DNA from: Candidatus Paracaedibacteraceae bacterium
GTDB taxonomy: Bacteria > Pseudomonadota > Alphaproteobacteria > Paracaedibacterales > CAIULA01
Direction of reading: 5' to 3'
Length of the DNA: 41,373 nt
Assembly (NCBI GenBank): GCA_027328625.1
Contig: DAHVSZ010000003.1
Span: forward strand, 1-41,373
Below, piece by piece: positions 1 to 7,743 of this stretch (the first letter of the stretch is position 1; every line of letters starts with the position of its first letter). A program made the translations under genes and the position numbers. The notes below the pieces were generated by a model. That model was not told the origin of the DNA and did no database searches. It saw only the letters and a program-made list of their open reading frames with translations.

Positions 1-36
1 CTTTCAAAATATTTTTTTACTCCACCTTCTCTCTCT

Positions 37-217
37 TCAAGTATCTAATTTGCCAAACATCAGAATTTCACCCTCACGTATTTTTTCTACATACTCCTGG
101 CACAACTCTCATTTTTTTGCTGTTTACTTTCAATTCATAAGTAGAACCAAAAGCAGGGAGAAAAGTATGGTTTTCTATGTGGTAATGTTTTTTATCGACG
201 AAGCCTTTAATGTTATT
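37..217 (-). pseudogene. Possible frameshifted gene remnant
   Basis: Read on the minus strand, two neighbouring frames give protein-like text. One reads NIKGFVDKKHYHIENHTF and continues through GSTYELKVNSKK. After a shift of one base near 95-110, close to a run of seven A, the other reads CQEYVEKIREGEILMFGKL and ends with D-T and a stop at 37-39. A stop at 218-220 closes the first frame upstream and no good start codon is visible. I do not recognise a family. It may be a decayed gene or an AT-rich coincidence. The plus-strand frame over the same bases is low-complexity and hydrophobic, and I take it as its shadow. Confidence 0.25.
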
Positions 218-287
218 TTACTCATTATCATTATTTTTTATATATTTTTGAGAATTATTAACACGACTTATTTATCATGATATGTAT

Positions 288-342
288 ATATGTTGATATT
301 ATCATGTATACATATGTATATATCAATATATGTTGATATATA
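288..342. repeat. AT-rich direct and inverted repeats before the RHH gene
   Basis: The 12-mer ATATGTTGATAT occurs at 288-299 and 328-339, with a related TTTGTTGATATC at 481-492. Around the second copy, TATATATCAA (317-326) and TTGATATATA (333-342) form 10-bp inverted arms. A second pair, TTATCACCTTCATG near 381 and TTATCACCATCATA near 521, also repeats. The 430 bp between 218 and 646 hold no convincing gene. This looks like an operator cluster or an origin-type region for the downstream regulator and replication genes; the role is inferred. Confidence 0.4.
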
Positions 343-646
343 CATATGAGGAAGATTTTAATTAGGTATAATGAATGTGATTTATCACCTTCATGTAAAC
401 AATTAAAAGAGTTTAACCAAGAAAATTAATTACTAAAATTTACTTATGTTTGGTCATGTCATGATATACATATTTCATCATTTGTTGATATCATCCTTCA
501 TCTGAAACAACAAATTTTAAATTATCACCATCATAGTCACCCATACAAAACACAGCACATTTTAACACACACATTAACACATGTTGACACTGATGTTTTT
601 TTGTGTTTAACCTAGTTATCATAGTCAGTTAGAAAGTTTTTAGACA

Positions 647-886
647 GTGAGCAATCCTTCTACGCGTATTAACTTAACAGTTCCTTTAGATTTAGCAATC
701 CAGATAGAGAGAGATAGTGATAAAAGAGGAATTGGGAAAGTGCAGTTTATAAAAGAAGCCATTTATGAAAAGCTTAAAAAAGGGGAAACAAAAGAGGAAT
801 TGTCTGAAATTCAACATCTAAAGGAGGATGTACTGGAAATAAAAAGAATTTTGATGATTTTATTAGAAGCTTATAACAACAAATAA
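647..886 (+). CDS. Ribbon-helix-helix (CopG/Arc-like) DNA-binding protein
   Basis: This 79-residue protein starts with GTG. Residues 6-45 have the ribbon-helix-helix pattern: a short strand (TRINLTVPLDLA), a helix, a turn with Gly, and a second helix (VQFIKEAIYEKL). The remaining half is an acidic heptad-like helix (SEIQHLKEDVLEIKRI) that could oligomerise. Proteins of this type are usually autorepressors of plasmid copy-number, partition or antitoxin genes. It sits alone ahead of the replication gene, with its own terminator and AT-rich repeats upstream, so I infer replication or copy control. No toxin partner is adjacent. Confidence 0.7.
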   Translation: MSNPSTRINLTVPLDLAIQIERDSDKRGIGKVQFIKEAIYEKLKKGETKEELSEIQHLKEDVLEIKRILMILLEAYNNK

Positions 887-914
887 AAAAACCCTGTTGG
901 AGCAGGGTTTTTTT
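885..914 (+). terminator. Rho-independent terminator after RHH gene
   Basis: Stem CCCTG (892-896) pairs with CAGGG (903-907) around a 6-nt loop. It is preceded by an A run and followed by seven T, so it may work in both directions. It isolates the RHH gene from the replication gene. Confidence 0.85.
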
Positions 915-924
915 ACTAAGTTTC

Positions 925-998
925 TGCACGAGAATGCAGTCTTAACGATGGTTTAATTATACCTTTTTGAAAGGTAAAAGTCAATGTTTTCTCGTGCA
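925..998. promoter_or_regulatory. Long-spaced inverted repeat in the leader of the replication gene
   Basis: TGCACGAGAA (925-934) and TTCTCGTGCA (989-998) are perfect 10-bp inverted arms 54 bp apart. A smaller repeat ACCTTT/AAAGGT (961-975) lies between them. The second arm ends 34 bp before the chosen start of the replication gene. Paired operator half-sites for a looping repressor, or an RNA leader hairpin controlling Rep translation, are both possible. Confidence 0.5.
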
Positions 999-1031
999 TA
1001 GGCTAGAAATATGTCTAAATTGGAGAGACCT

Positions 1032-2171
1032 ATGCACACCAAAAACGTTTCACGTTTATTGGCAAATGAGGGAGTTTGCCTAATCACACACCCTGAAGTT
1101 GCCCTGACACTGGGTAAATCAGAAGCTATATTTTTACAACAACTTCATTATTGGCTCACAACTGATAATGAGATGGGTACCATCTTAGATGGAAAACGCT
1201 GGATTTATAACTCTTATAGATCTTGGACTGAAAATCTCCGTATCTACTCTGAATCCACGATTCGAAGAGCCATTACTAAGCTTGAAAAGTTAGGAATAAT
1301 TCTAACCCAGAATTTGAATAAAAAAAGATCTGACCATACGAAGTGGTATACCATCAACTATGAGGCTTTAAAAAATCTTATCCCTGGATTGGCGAGCCAA
1401 AAACAGGAGAGGGTAGGGAAGGGTGATCAAAAAAAGAGCCTGCTCAAAATGAACAGCCCATCTGCTCAAAATGAACAAATCATATCTAAGGAAAACAGAA
1501 ACTACTTCAAAAATAAATCTTTATCTGATGCAAGAACCTCTAACCAACCTGCTAAGACTGAATTGGATCATCAAGGTGAGCAAACAAGCATTTCAAAAGA
1601 CATTGTTAAACAAATGATTTTGATTTGGAATCAAATCGTGGAAGAGGGAAACAAAACTATTGAACTGAATGGCAAAAGGATCAGCTTTCTCAAAAAAGCC
1701 TTCGAGTCTAAATTTGAGAGCTGCTTGGAAAAATGGAAAGAATTTTGTAAACGAATAGCGTCTAGTAAATTCCTTATGGGGGAAATCAAAGCTTCTTTTA
1801 AGGCATCTTTGGATTGGGTTTTAAAATTTGATATTTTGCAGCGTATTTTGGAAGGAGACTACGGGATAGGGGACAGACCTGTTTATCACAAAGAGGATCG
1901 ACAGGTTAGTTGCCAACAGGTAGAAGCTGAGATTGAAAATTCACCTGAAAACCAAGAGGTAAAACAATTTCGATTAGCCATTTTAAGCAAACTTGGTCAA
2001 GCTGTTTATTCGGCTTGGTTTAAGGAAGTCAACATTCGTTTCAACCAAGAAAAAGTAATCCTTAAGGCCCAAAGCCGATTTATAAAAGACTGGATTGAAA
2101 CGCATTATAGAACAACGCTTGATGAGCTTTATTGCCACGGATTATCAAATCGTTTAGTTGTTATTGAGTAA
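1032..2171 (+). CDS. Plasmid replication protein with DnaA domain-I-like C-terminus
   Basis: A putative replication initiator of 379 residues from ATG 1032. I prefer this start because GGAGAG lies 4 bases upstream; an in-frame ATG at 1011 has no such site. Residues about 15-115 form a winged-helix region (KSEAIFLQQLHYWL, then TIRRAITKLEKLGII) like those of phage and plasmid Rep proteins. A polar, low-complexity linker follows. The last 65 residues (AILSKLGQAVYSAWFKEVNI, then a strand and FIKDWIE) match the N-terminal domain of DnaA, which contacts DnaB helicase. A hairpin operator lies upstream and an iteron array about 600 bp downstream. Initiator function is inferred; the tail domain is clear by eye. 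Confidence 0.75.
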   Translation: MHTKNVSRLLANEGVCLITHPEVALTLGKSEAIFLQQLHYWLTTDNEMGTILDGKRWIYNSYRSWTENLRIYSESTIRRAITKLEKLGIILTQNLNKKRSDHTKWYTINYEALKNLIPGLASQKQERVGKGDQKKSLLKMNSPSAQNEQIISKENRNYFKNKSLSDARTSNQPAKTELDHQGEQTSISKDIVKQMILIWNQIVEEGNKTIELNGKRISFLKKAFESKFESCLEKWKEFCKRIASSKFLMGEIKASFKASLDWVLKFDILQRILEGDYGIGDRPVYHKEDRQVSCQQVEAEIENSPENQEVKQFRLAILSKLGQAVYSAWFKEVNIRFNQEKVILKAQSRFIKDWIETHYRTTLDELYCHGLSNRLVVIE

Positions 2172-2298
2172 AAGAAACAAAGTCAAAAATTAATAGAGAT
2201 AAAGCTATTGCAGAAAGAATTGTTTTTCTAAATTAAGAGTGGAGTATCTAAAATAGAAACTTGAACAGATGTTCACTGGAACTCGAGAGGAATCGAGC

Positions 2299-2865
2299 AT
2301 GGAGCAACCAGAGTTAATCAAGCGTTTTAACAACATTGTTTTTACACCGCGAGAGTTAGATATTCTGGCTTGTATGGCTGTTGGGATGACAATTAGCAAA
2401 GAAATTGCTCAAGCGCTTGGAACATCTCCTAAAACAATTGAAACACACATTGCTCATGTTTTGACTAAGATCCAAGGAAAGAAGCGTCATGACATCGTTT
2501 CTTTCATTAGAAAAGAGGGCTTACAACAGGAGTTGAGTGATATCTATTATCACCAGATTCTCTCAAAAGAGATATCCTCTCAGCCTATAGTCTCTCAAGA
2601 CTCTTTTTTGCTTGATTTCCTTCGAATCTTGAAGAAAAACCTTAAAAAACCTAGAGCAAAGTTGGTAGGAGTCTTGGTTCTCTTAGGATTTACGTTGGGA
2701 GTGGGATATCGTTTCTTCTTAGGTAAGTTACCCTGGACACAAAAGCCTATTTTTCTTTATAAACTTGCAGAATTCTGCCCTACAATCTTTATATATGAAA
2801 AAAATCCATTCATGCTTTTTTCACTAAAAACGCTGAAAAAGGGGGCTAAAAATGCACAAAAATAA
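2299..2865 (+). CDS. LuxR-type HTH protein with C-terminal membrane segment
   Basis: A 188-residue protein. I chose ATG 2299 because GAGAGG lies 8 bases upstream; an upstream ATG at 2269 is possible. Residues 15-75 form a LuxR/GerE helix-turn-helix (FTPRELDILACMAVGMT, then SPKTIETHIAHVLTKI). Unlike ordinary LuxR regulators the HTH is at the N-terminus and no receptor or receiver domain is present. A hydrophobic segment (KLVGVLVLLGFTLGVGYRFF) follows a basic stretch and could anchor the protein in the inner membrane. The last 30 residues are encoded partly by an iteron (2778-2798), so the C-terminus is constrained by DNA function. The regulon is unknown; its place next to rep suggests plasmid control. 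Confidence 0.7.
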   Translation: MEQPELIKRFNNIVFTPRELDILACMAVGMTISKEIAQALGTSPKTIETHIAHVLTKIQGKKRHDIVSFIRKEGLQQELSDIYYHQILSKEISSQPIVSQDSFLLDFLRILKKNLKKPRAKLVGVLVLLGFTLGVGYRFFLGKLPWTQKPIFLYKLAEFCPTIFIYEKNPFMLFSLKTLKKGAKNAQK

Positions 2866-2974
2866 ACAAGATATCAATCGCCCTACAAAATTTATATATA
2901 AAGTGTTTTCCCTACAATCTTTATATATGAGCCCTACAGTTCTTATATAAATACCCTACAAAATTTATATATGA
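2778..2974. repeat. Iteron array (five copies), candidate replication origin
   Basis: Five direct repeats of about 21 bp share CCCTACA followed by an AT-rich half near TTTATATATGA. They start at 2778, 2881, 2910, 2932 and 2954. The last three are spaced exactly 22 bp, two helical turns, so a protein would bind one face. The first copy lies inside the end of the LuxR-HTH gene. Iterons next to a rep gene are the usual mark of an origin in theta-replicating plasmids. Which of the two Rep proteins here binds them cannot be told from sequence. Confidence 0.8.
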
Positions 2975-3129
2975 ATGAGTTATAACTTATTGATTTGTAA
3001 GGGTAAATTCATCCCTCTTAAATATATTAAATATCTTAAAATCTCTCTAAAGGGTGGAGAGTAAGATTTTTGTTAAAAAAAGAGGATGCTCATAAAACTC
3101 TTTGCAGTTGTAGAGGTTTAGCAAATTTA

Positions 3130-4365
3130 CTACCTTTTGTTGGATTGTTCCACAAACCAAACTGCTATCAAATACAAAGCAGCTACGATGAACAAGTAGA
3201 TCCCAGGCCCCCAAGCTACTTGAGTATGCTCTTCTAGCCAAGTAGCAAAAAGTGGTGTCATACCTCCTAAAAGAGCAGAGCCTAAAGTGTAACTGAAGGC
3301 TATACCGCTATATCGTCTATTCGTTGGAAAAAGCTTAGGCATAAGGATTGCCAGACATGCGATTTGCAAGGCATTAACAGTATGTAGAAACACTTGTAAG
3401 CCAACTAGGGAAGCCAAAGAAATAAATTTATAGGCCAAAACATAAGCAGGAATAGAGAGTATTAACAACCAGAGGCCACAAAGTTTCATGAGAGTCAGTT
3501 CGTTAAATCGGCGGAGAAACCGAGCACAAAAAATAATCATGAACCCTGTTATACAATAAACAAAAAGATTATCTACTAGAATGGCATGTTGCGAAAGCTC
3601 AAGCATGTCTTTAAGGTGCAAATTAAGGTAAACAGTGCCAAGATAGACAGGCACAAAATTGGCTCCTCCAAGAACGATACAAGCCAATATGTTTTTATAA
3701 TCATGACGAAGGGAAGAAAGAAAAGGATTGGGATCTAGGGAATTATTTCTTTTGACCTCATCAAAGCAGGGACTTTCATCCATATTCCAACGCATAAATA
3801 AGATATATACTCCTAAAAGACCAGCAGATATAAAGGCATATCTCCAATTACCTGTAAAAAACCAGGAAGAAGAGGAGGCTAAGCTGACCAAAACCCCAAG
3901 AGTGCCCCCAAAAAAGCCAATCGCTGCGGAAGTACAAATGACTGTGGTTTTGTCTTTTAATTCTTTTTGTTCAGAAACGTAAATAAGAGCACCTGTATAA
4001 TCGGCACCAACTGTAATTCCCTGTAAGAGACGACAAAAAATCAAGAGGAAAGGGGCTAAGACACCCACAGTCTCGTAAGTAGGTAAAAGCCCAATGATAA
4101 AGGAGGGAATCGTAGCAAGGAGTGAAGAGACAACTAAAGCAATACGCCTTCCTAAACGGTCTCCCAGAAATCCTAAAAGCATGCCACCAAATGGTCTTCC
4201 TACAAACCCTGCAGCAAAAGCTGTAAAGCTTCCTATTATTGGTGAAAACCCTAAATCAGGCGAAAAGAATAGAGGAGCAAGCATTACAGCAAAAAAACCA
4301 TACAAGGTATTGTTGTAGGAATCGAAGACCACTCCCAAAACTGCTGCCAAGGTGTTTTTATTCAT
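3130..4365 (-). CDS. MFS transporter, metabolite:H+ symporter (MHS) type
   Basis: A membrane carrier of 411 residues with about 12 hydrophobic segments, the normal size for the family. The loop between segments 2 and 3 carries the major-facilitator signature (GFLGDRLGRR), and a charged sequence DESPCFDEV follows segment 6 as in MHS proteins of the ProP/KgtP group. These take up osmolytes, amino acids or dicarboxylates with protons; the substrate cannot be read here. It stands alone, convergent with the iteron region. Host-associated alphaproteobacteria often carry many ProP-like copies, and a second, diverged one lies at 6466-7731. It may import host metabolites. Confidence 0.85.
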   Translation of the reverse strand: MNKNTLAAVLGVVFDSYNNTLYGFFAVMLAPLFFSPDLGFSPIIGSFTAFAAGFVGRPFGGMLLGFLGDRLGRRIALVVSSLLATIPSFIIGLLPTYETVGVLAPFLLIFCRLLQGITVGADYTGALIYVSEQKELKDKTTVICTSAAIGFFGGTLGVLVSLASSSSWFFTGNWRYAFISAGLLGVYILFMRWNMDESPCFDEVKRNNSLDPNPFLSSLRHDYKNILACIVLGGANFVPVYLGTVYLNLHLKDMLELSQHAILVDNLFVYCITGFMIIFCARFLRRFNELTLMKLCGLWLLILSIPAYVLAYKFISLASLVGLQVFLHTVNALQIACLAILMPKLFPTNRRYSGIAFSYTLGSALLGGMTPLFATWLEEHTQVAWGPGIYLFIVAALYLIAVWFVEQSNKR

Positions 4366-4485
4366 TTATTACCCTTCTCACAAGAACAACAATTTTTACA
4401 CCCAAACTCCTTAACTTTTCATAATAGAAATAATCAAATAGTAGAAATAAAGCAATTAAAGAGAAGGGGTTTGTTTTAATATTTT

Positions 4486-5721
4486 TTATGTATCTAATAT
4501 TTCTAAATCTTTAATATTTTCCCCGGACTCTTGCCAAGCTTCCAAGATAGCACCAGAAAAACGTGTTTGTATGTAATCTGCAAAAAATTTAGAAGAGGTT
4601 CTCACGAAAAGTTGATTGCTCTCATTTTTGTGAAATTCAACATTTTGAAACCACCCCTGGAAACTAGAAACACCTATTTTTTCACATAAAAGCCGAAGTC
4701 TGTTGGCTTGTTTGGGATCATCCATGGCCAGTGCCATAAAATCTGGTTCTGAAATATCTTCAACGAGCGCGTCGTCACCAGAACCATTTTCAAAATTGAC
4801 TTTTAAGCAATATAAAAAATAGGCATTAACAGAGCGTATTTTATTTCCATTTTCTTTCTCCTTTTGTAGCCGCTTAAGGACATCTTCAACCTTTGTCTCT
4901 CCGTGAATCGCAATCTGACTAGAAACTAAGCCTTTGCTGACTCCCAAATACTGTGCTGCTTCATAAATTGTGAACAGAAGATTCTTTTCAAGTAGGGGTA
5001 AAGGAGTATTTACATAAGATATATAATTATTTCTGCTAGCTTCAAAGGTTATGGCAGTAACGTTTTTACCATCTTTTGTAAAATGGCACTTAACATTAAT
5101 ATCAGAAATAGAATTTATTTCACTAATCGCCACTCGGATAACTTTTGAATTGAAGAGAAAAAAATTACAATATGATTTACATGTGAGTAGGCCTAAAAAC
5201 CTTCTAAGTTCATTTAGTTCCATTGGTTGAGTTAAAATGCTATTGGCTTTACTGGAACAAAGACATTCACTTAAGTATTCCCATATAGCTAAAGCATGCT
5301 TGTTAGAAAAATGTTTTTGAATCGTTAAGTCGAGCCGGGCATAAATATTAGGCTTGTGCAGCATTTCCCTTAGTGGTTTGCTGTAAGTATATTCAATTAC
5401 TCCATCTTTGATTTGAACGTAGGCCAGTAAAGTAGTTACTCCCCATATAGAGGTTTTGTCTTTGTTAAAAATGTTCCACTCAATTTGTTTGATATTGAGA
5501 TCTTTCAAAGAATTACGAAGAAATTTGGTTGTTTCGGATGTGCTCTTCCAACCTAGAAATTGTAGTACTTTAGCTAGGGGAATGTTATGGATAATGTCTT
5601 TATTAAGTTTTGGAAAGGCTTCTTTTAATAAAATATTGATCACTTTTCGTTGTGTTATAGTTAACACGTTACAAATGTGAATAGCTGCTGTATGTTTTGC
5701 AAGAAAGCTACTTTTATCCAT
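4486..5721 (-). CDS. Rep_3-family replication initiator with DnaA domain-I-like tail
   Basis: A 411-residue initiator. Residues about 15-235 have the two-winged-helix layout of Rep_3 proteins: TQRKVINILLKEAF, then IWGVTTLLAYVQIKDGVIEY, then SNKHALAIWEYLSE and ELRRFLGL. A central HTH-like stretch (TIYEAAQYLGVSKGLVSSQI) follows. The last 75 residues (LRLLCEKIGVSSFQGWFQNV, a strand, FFADYIQTRF) look like the helicase-binding N-terminal domain of DnaA. The same tail ends the unrelated initiator at 1032-2171. It is the second gene of a minus-strand operon, 22 bp after the gene at 5744-6127. The window therefore has two potential replicons, or one replicon plus an inactive relic. Confidence 0.8.
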   Translation of the reverse strand: MDKSSFLAKHTAAIHICNVLTITQRKVINILLKEAFPKLNKDIIHNIPLAKVLQFLGWKSTSETTKFLRNSLKDLNIKQIEWNIFNKDKTSIWGVTTLLAYVQIKDGVIEYTYSKPLREMLHKPNIYARLDLTIQKHFSNKHALAIWEYLSECLCSSKANSILTQPMELNELRRFLGLLTCKSYCNFFLFNSKVIRVAISEINSISDINVKCHFTKDGKNVTAITFEASRNNYISYVNTPLPLLEKNLLFTIYEAAQYLGVSKGLVSSQIAIHGETKVEDVLKRLQKEKENGNKIRSVNAYFLYCLKVNFENGSGDDALVEDISEPDFMALAMDDPKQANRLRLLCEKIGVSSFQGWFQNVEFHKNESNQLFVRTSSKFFADYIQTRFSGAILEAWQESGENIKDLEILDT

Positions 5722-5743
5722 GGTACATTTGCCCTAATTGCCT

Positions 5744-6127
5744 TTATTTGATAGCAATGTTTGTATTTTCTAAATTCAGATAATAGGTTTTCATACTGCC
5801 ATTTTTCATGGCAATTAATGCTCCATCAAGATGACTAGCTAAATAGCGTAAAGGTTTAAAGAGGTGCCCATTAAGGTCGTCTTCTCTTGGCAAATTTAAT
5901 AGATTAATAAAATCCTTGTCAGATAGAAGGGTTGGAGGATTTTTACCAGCTAGTTTGTCTTTTAGTGCATAAGTTAGGAGAATTTCTAAAATCTTTCGCC
6001 TTTTATAAGCTTGCCGGGGAAGGAGTTTTTTGCCTTCTAGATAAACCTCATTATCAATAAACTCTAATTTAAGGTTTTTTTTCTTAACCGTTTTGGCTTC
6101 CAGATTAGTGAGAGAGTCCTGTTCCAT
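5744..6127 (-). CDS. Small basic protein upstream of rep, possible replication regulator
   Basis: I take the start at 6127 (MEQDSLTNLEAK, 127 residues) because GAGG lies 5 bases upstream. The frame stays open for a further 53 codons, but that text is hydrophobic and unlike a coding N-terminus. The protein is rich in Lys and Leu. Its region KRRKILEILLTYALKDKLAG, then ISOLATED strands ending MKTYYLNLE, could be a small winged-helix-like fold, but I do not recognise a family. It precedes the Rep_3 gene in the same direction by 22 bp, so co-transcription and a role in copy control are likely but inferred. Confidence 0.5.
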   Translation of the reverse strand: MEQDSLTNLEAKTVKKKNLKLEFIDNEVYLEGKKLLPRQAYKRRKILEILLTYALKDKLAGKNPPTLLSDKDFINLLNLPREDDLNGHLFKPLRYLASHLDGALIAMKNGSMKTYYLNLENTNIAIK

Positions 6128-6279
6128 AATAGCCTCGATGCTGAAAGTTATTTTTCTATTTGAACCCTTAATTATTCGCCTAGCGCTCAAACAGATCGCA
6201 AAAATATTGCGAAACTCGATAAGTATAAGCTGTATAGTGTAAAACTCTGACATAAACTGCAAGTAGAAAATGTAAAAAA

Positions 6280-6352
6280 CCGGCAAAATTTAAGAATAAT
6301 GCCATTCATCGTCAATAAATATCGGAAAAAATGTCATTATCCGGCAAAAATG
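6280..6352. repeat. Three short direct repeats upstream of the Rep_3 operon
   Basis: CCGGCAAAATTT (6280-6291), TCGGAAAAAATG (6322-6333) and CCGGCAAAAATG (6341-6352) are related 12-mers in the divergent intergenic region. They could be iterons or operators for the minus-strand Rep_3 operon. With only three copies and spacings of 42 and 19 bp, the case is moderate. Confidence 0.45.
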
Positions 6353-6398
6353 AGTTGTCTATATTATTCATTAACCACGTATAAAAACCATTTATTTA

Positions 6399-6427
6399 TT
6401 GACACAATCAACATAAAGAGCTTTATT
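6399..6427 (+). promoter_or_regulatory. Candidate promoter of the second MHS transporter
   Basis: TTGACA (6399-6404) is a perfect -35 box and TTTATT (6422-6427) a fair -10 after a 17-bp spacer. The transporter start follows 39 bp downstream. Confidence 0.4.
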
Positions 6428-6465
6428 TATTACAAAAATTTAGCCTGTATAAGGGCGGATACTAA

Positions 6466-7731
6466 TTGAATAAAAAAATCTTAGTTTCTTCATTTTTGGG
6501 TAATTTCTTAGAAATCTATGATTTTACTTTATTTGGTTTGCTTCTAACTGCCCTATCGCCTGTTTTTTTTCCATCTGATGATCCGGTTGCTTCTTTATTA
6601 AACGGATATATACTTTTTGCTGTAGGTTTTTTTGCACGCCCAGTTGGAGCCTTTCTCTTTTCCTACATTGGAGATAGGTATGGACGAAAGTCCGCCTTAA
6701 CATTATCCATTCTCTGTATGTCTATACCGACCGCATGTATAGCTTTCATGCCTACATATCAGCAAATTGGCATTTTAGCACCAACTCTGCTTGGAATCTT
6801 GCGTTTCATACAGGGGGTTTGTGCTGGGGGAGAATACAACGGCGCAGGATTATTTGTAGTAGAGCATGCTCAAGGAAAAACAAAATTCCTTTATGGAGCC
6901 CTTCTTACATCTGCAGGTTATATGGGAGCATTTTTTGCCTCTGTTGTTAGTCTTATTTGTATATATGCTGTAAATGGCTCTTGGGCATGGCGTATTCCTT
7001 ATTTGATAGGAGCTACAATTGGTCTAGTTGGGCTTTACCTAAGATCAAAAGCGGATGAAACGCCAGAGTTTTTAGGCCAAAAGACGAAAATGCATAATTC
7101 ATATCTAAAAGTATTAAAAACTTATTGGGCCGAAAAGCTTTGCGTCTTGGCTATTGGAGGAATGGCCGTTGTTCCTCTTTATACAGCAACAGCGTTCCTA
7201 AACACATTTTTGTATGCAACCGGTAAGGTAGATAAAATTTCCCTCATGGTTTTAAATGCTGCTGTATTTTTTTTAAGTGGGATTAACTTGACTATTAATG
7301 GACTTCTGATAAAACACTTTGACCCTGCCAAAATGATGAAATTTGCTTGTGTTTTAACTTTGATATTTTCCTGGCCTTTATTCTGGCTGTGTACTCAGGA
7401 AAGTTTTTTGTTGATTTGCATTTCTGAATTAGTGCTCTTGCTCTTTATGAATTTCTTTATTGCACCTTCTTTGGCTTTTATGAGTAGCTTGTTTCCTGTC
7501 GAGGCTCGCTACCGTGGGACAGCTATACCATACTGCTTAGGCATGGCGATATTTGGAGGAACTGCACCTTATCTATCAGCTAAGCTTATACAATTGACTT
7601 CCTGCAGCGAGGCACCAGCTTTTTACTTAATGATTGTAAGTTTGTTTGGGTGGTTGGCGGTTCACAAAGGGAAACAAATCGCTGATATCAGAATGAATGA
7701 AGCAGGAACATCCTTAACCAAGATAGCATAG
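6466..7731 (+). CDS. MFS transporter, metabolite:H+ symporter (MHS) type
   Basis: A 421-residue carrier starting with TTG, with a purine-rich AAGGGCGG just upstream. It has about 12 hydrophobic segments, the signature loop YIGDRYGRKSA after segment 2, a GGEYNGAG motif near segment 4 (typical MHS: GGEY/WGGA), and ADETPEF after segment 6. These place it firmly in the ProP/KgtP-like MHS family. It is clearly diverged from the transporter at 3130-4365 in the shared regions, so the two are not a recent duplication. A receptor-like LuxR fragment follows after 12 bp and is probably co-transcribed. The substrate is unknown. Confidence 0.85.
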   Translation: MNKKILVSSFLGNFLEIYDFTLFGLLLTALSPVFFPSDDPVASLLNGYILFAVGFFARPVGAFLFSYIGDRYGRKSALTLSILCMSIPTACIAFMPTYQQIGILAPTLLGILRFIQGVCAGGEYNGAGLFVVEHAQGKTKFLYGALLTSAGYMGAFFASVVSLICIYAVNGSWAWRIPYLIGATIGLVGLYLRSKADETPEFLGQKTKMHNSYLKVLKTYWAEKLCVLAIGGMAVVPLYTATAFLNTFLYATGKVDKISLMVLNAAVFFLSGINLTINGLLIKHFDPAKMMKFACVLTLIFSWPLFWLCTQESFLLICISELVLLLFMNFFIAPSLAFMSSLFPVEARYRGTAIPYCLGMAIFGGTAPYLSAKLIQLTSCSEAPAFYLMIVSLFGWLAVHKGKQIADIRMNEAGTSLTKIA

Positions 7732-7743
7732 TAGGTAAAAGAA

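Noticed and set aside
50-280. Plus-strand hydrophobic 76-codon frame
   Set aside because: TTG start without ribosome site and AT-driven composition; the opposite strand reads more like protein.
288-605. CRISPR-like interpretation of the AT-rich repeats
   Set aside because: Repeats are short, overlap and lack regular spacers; no cas genes in the window.
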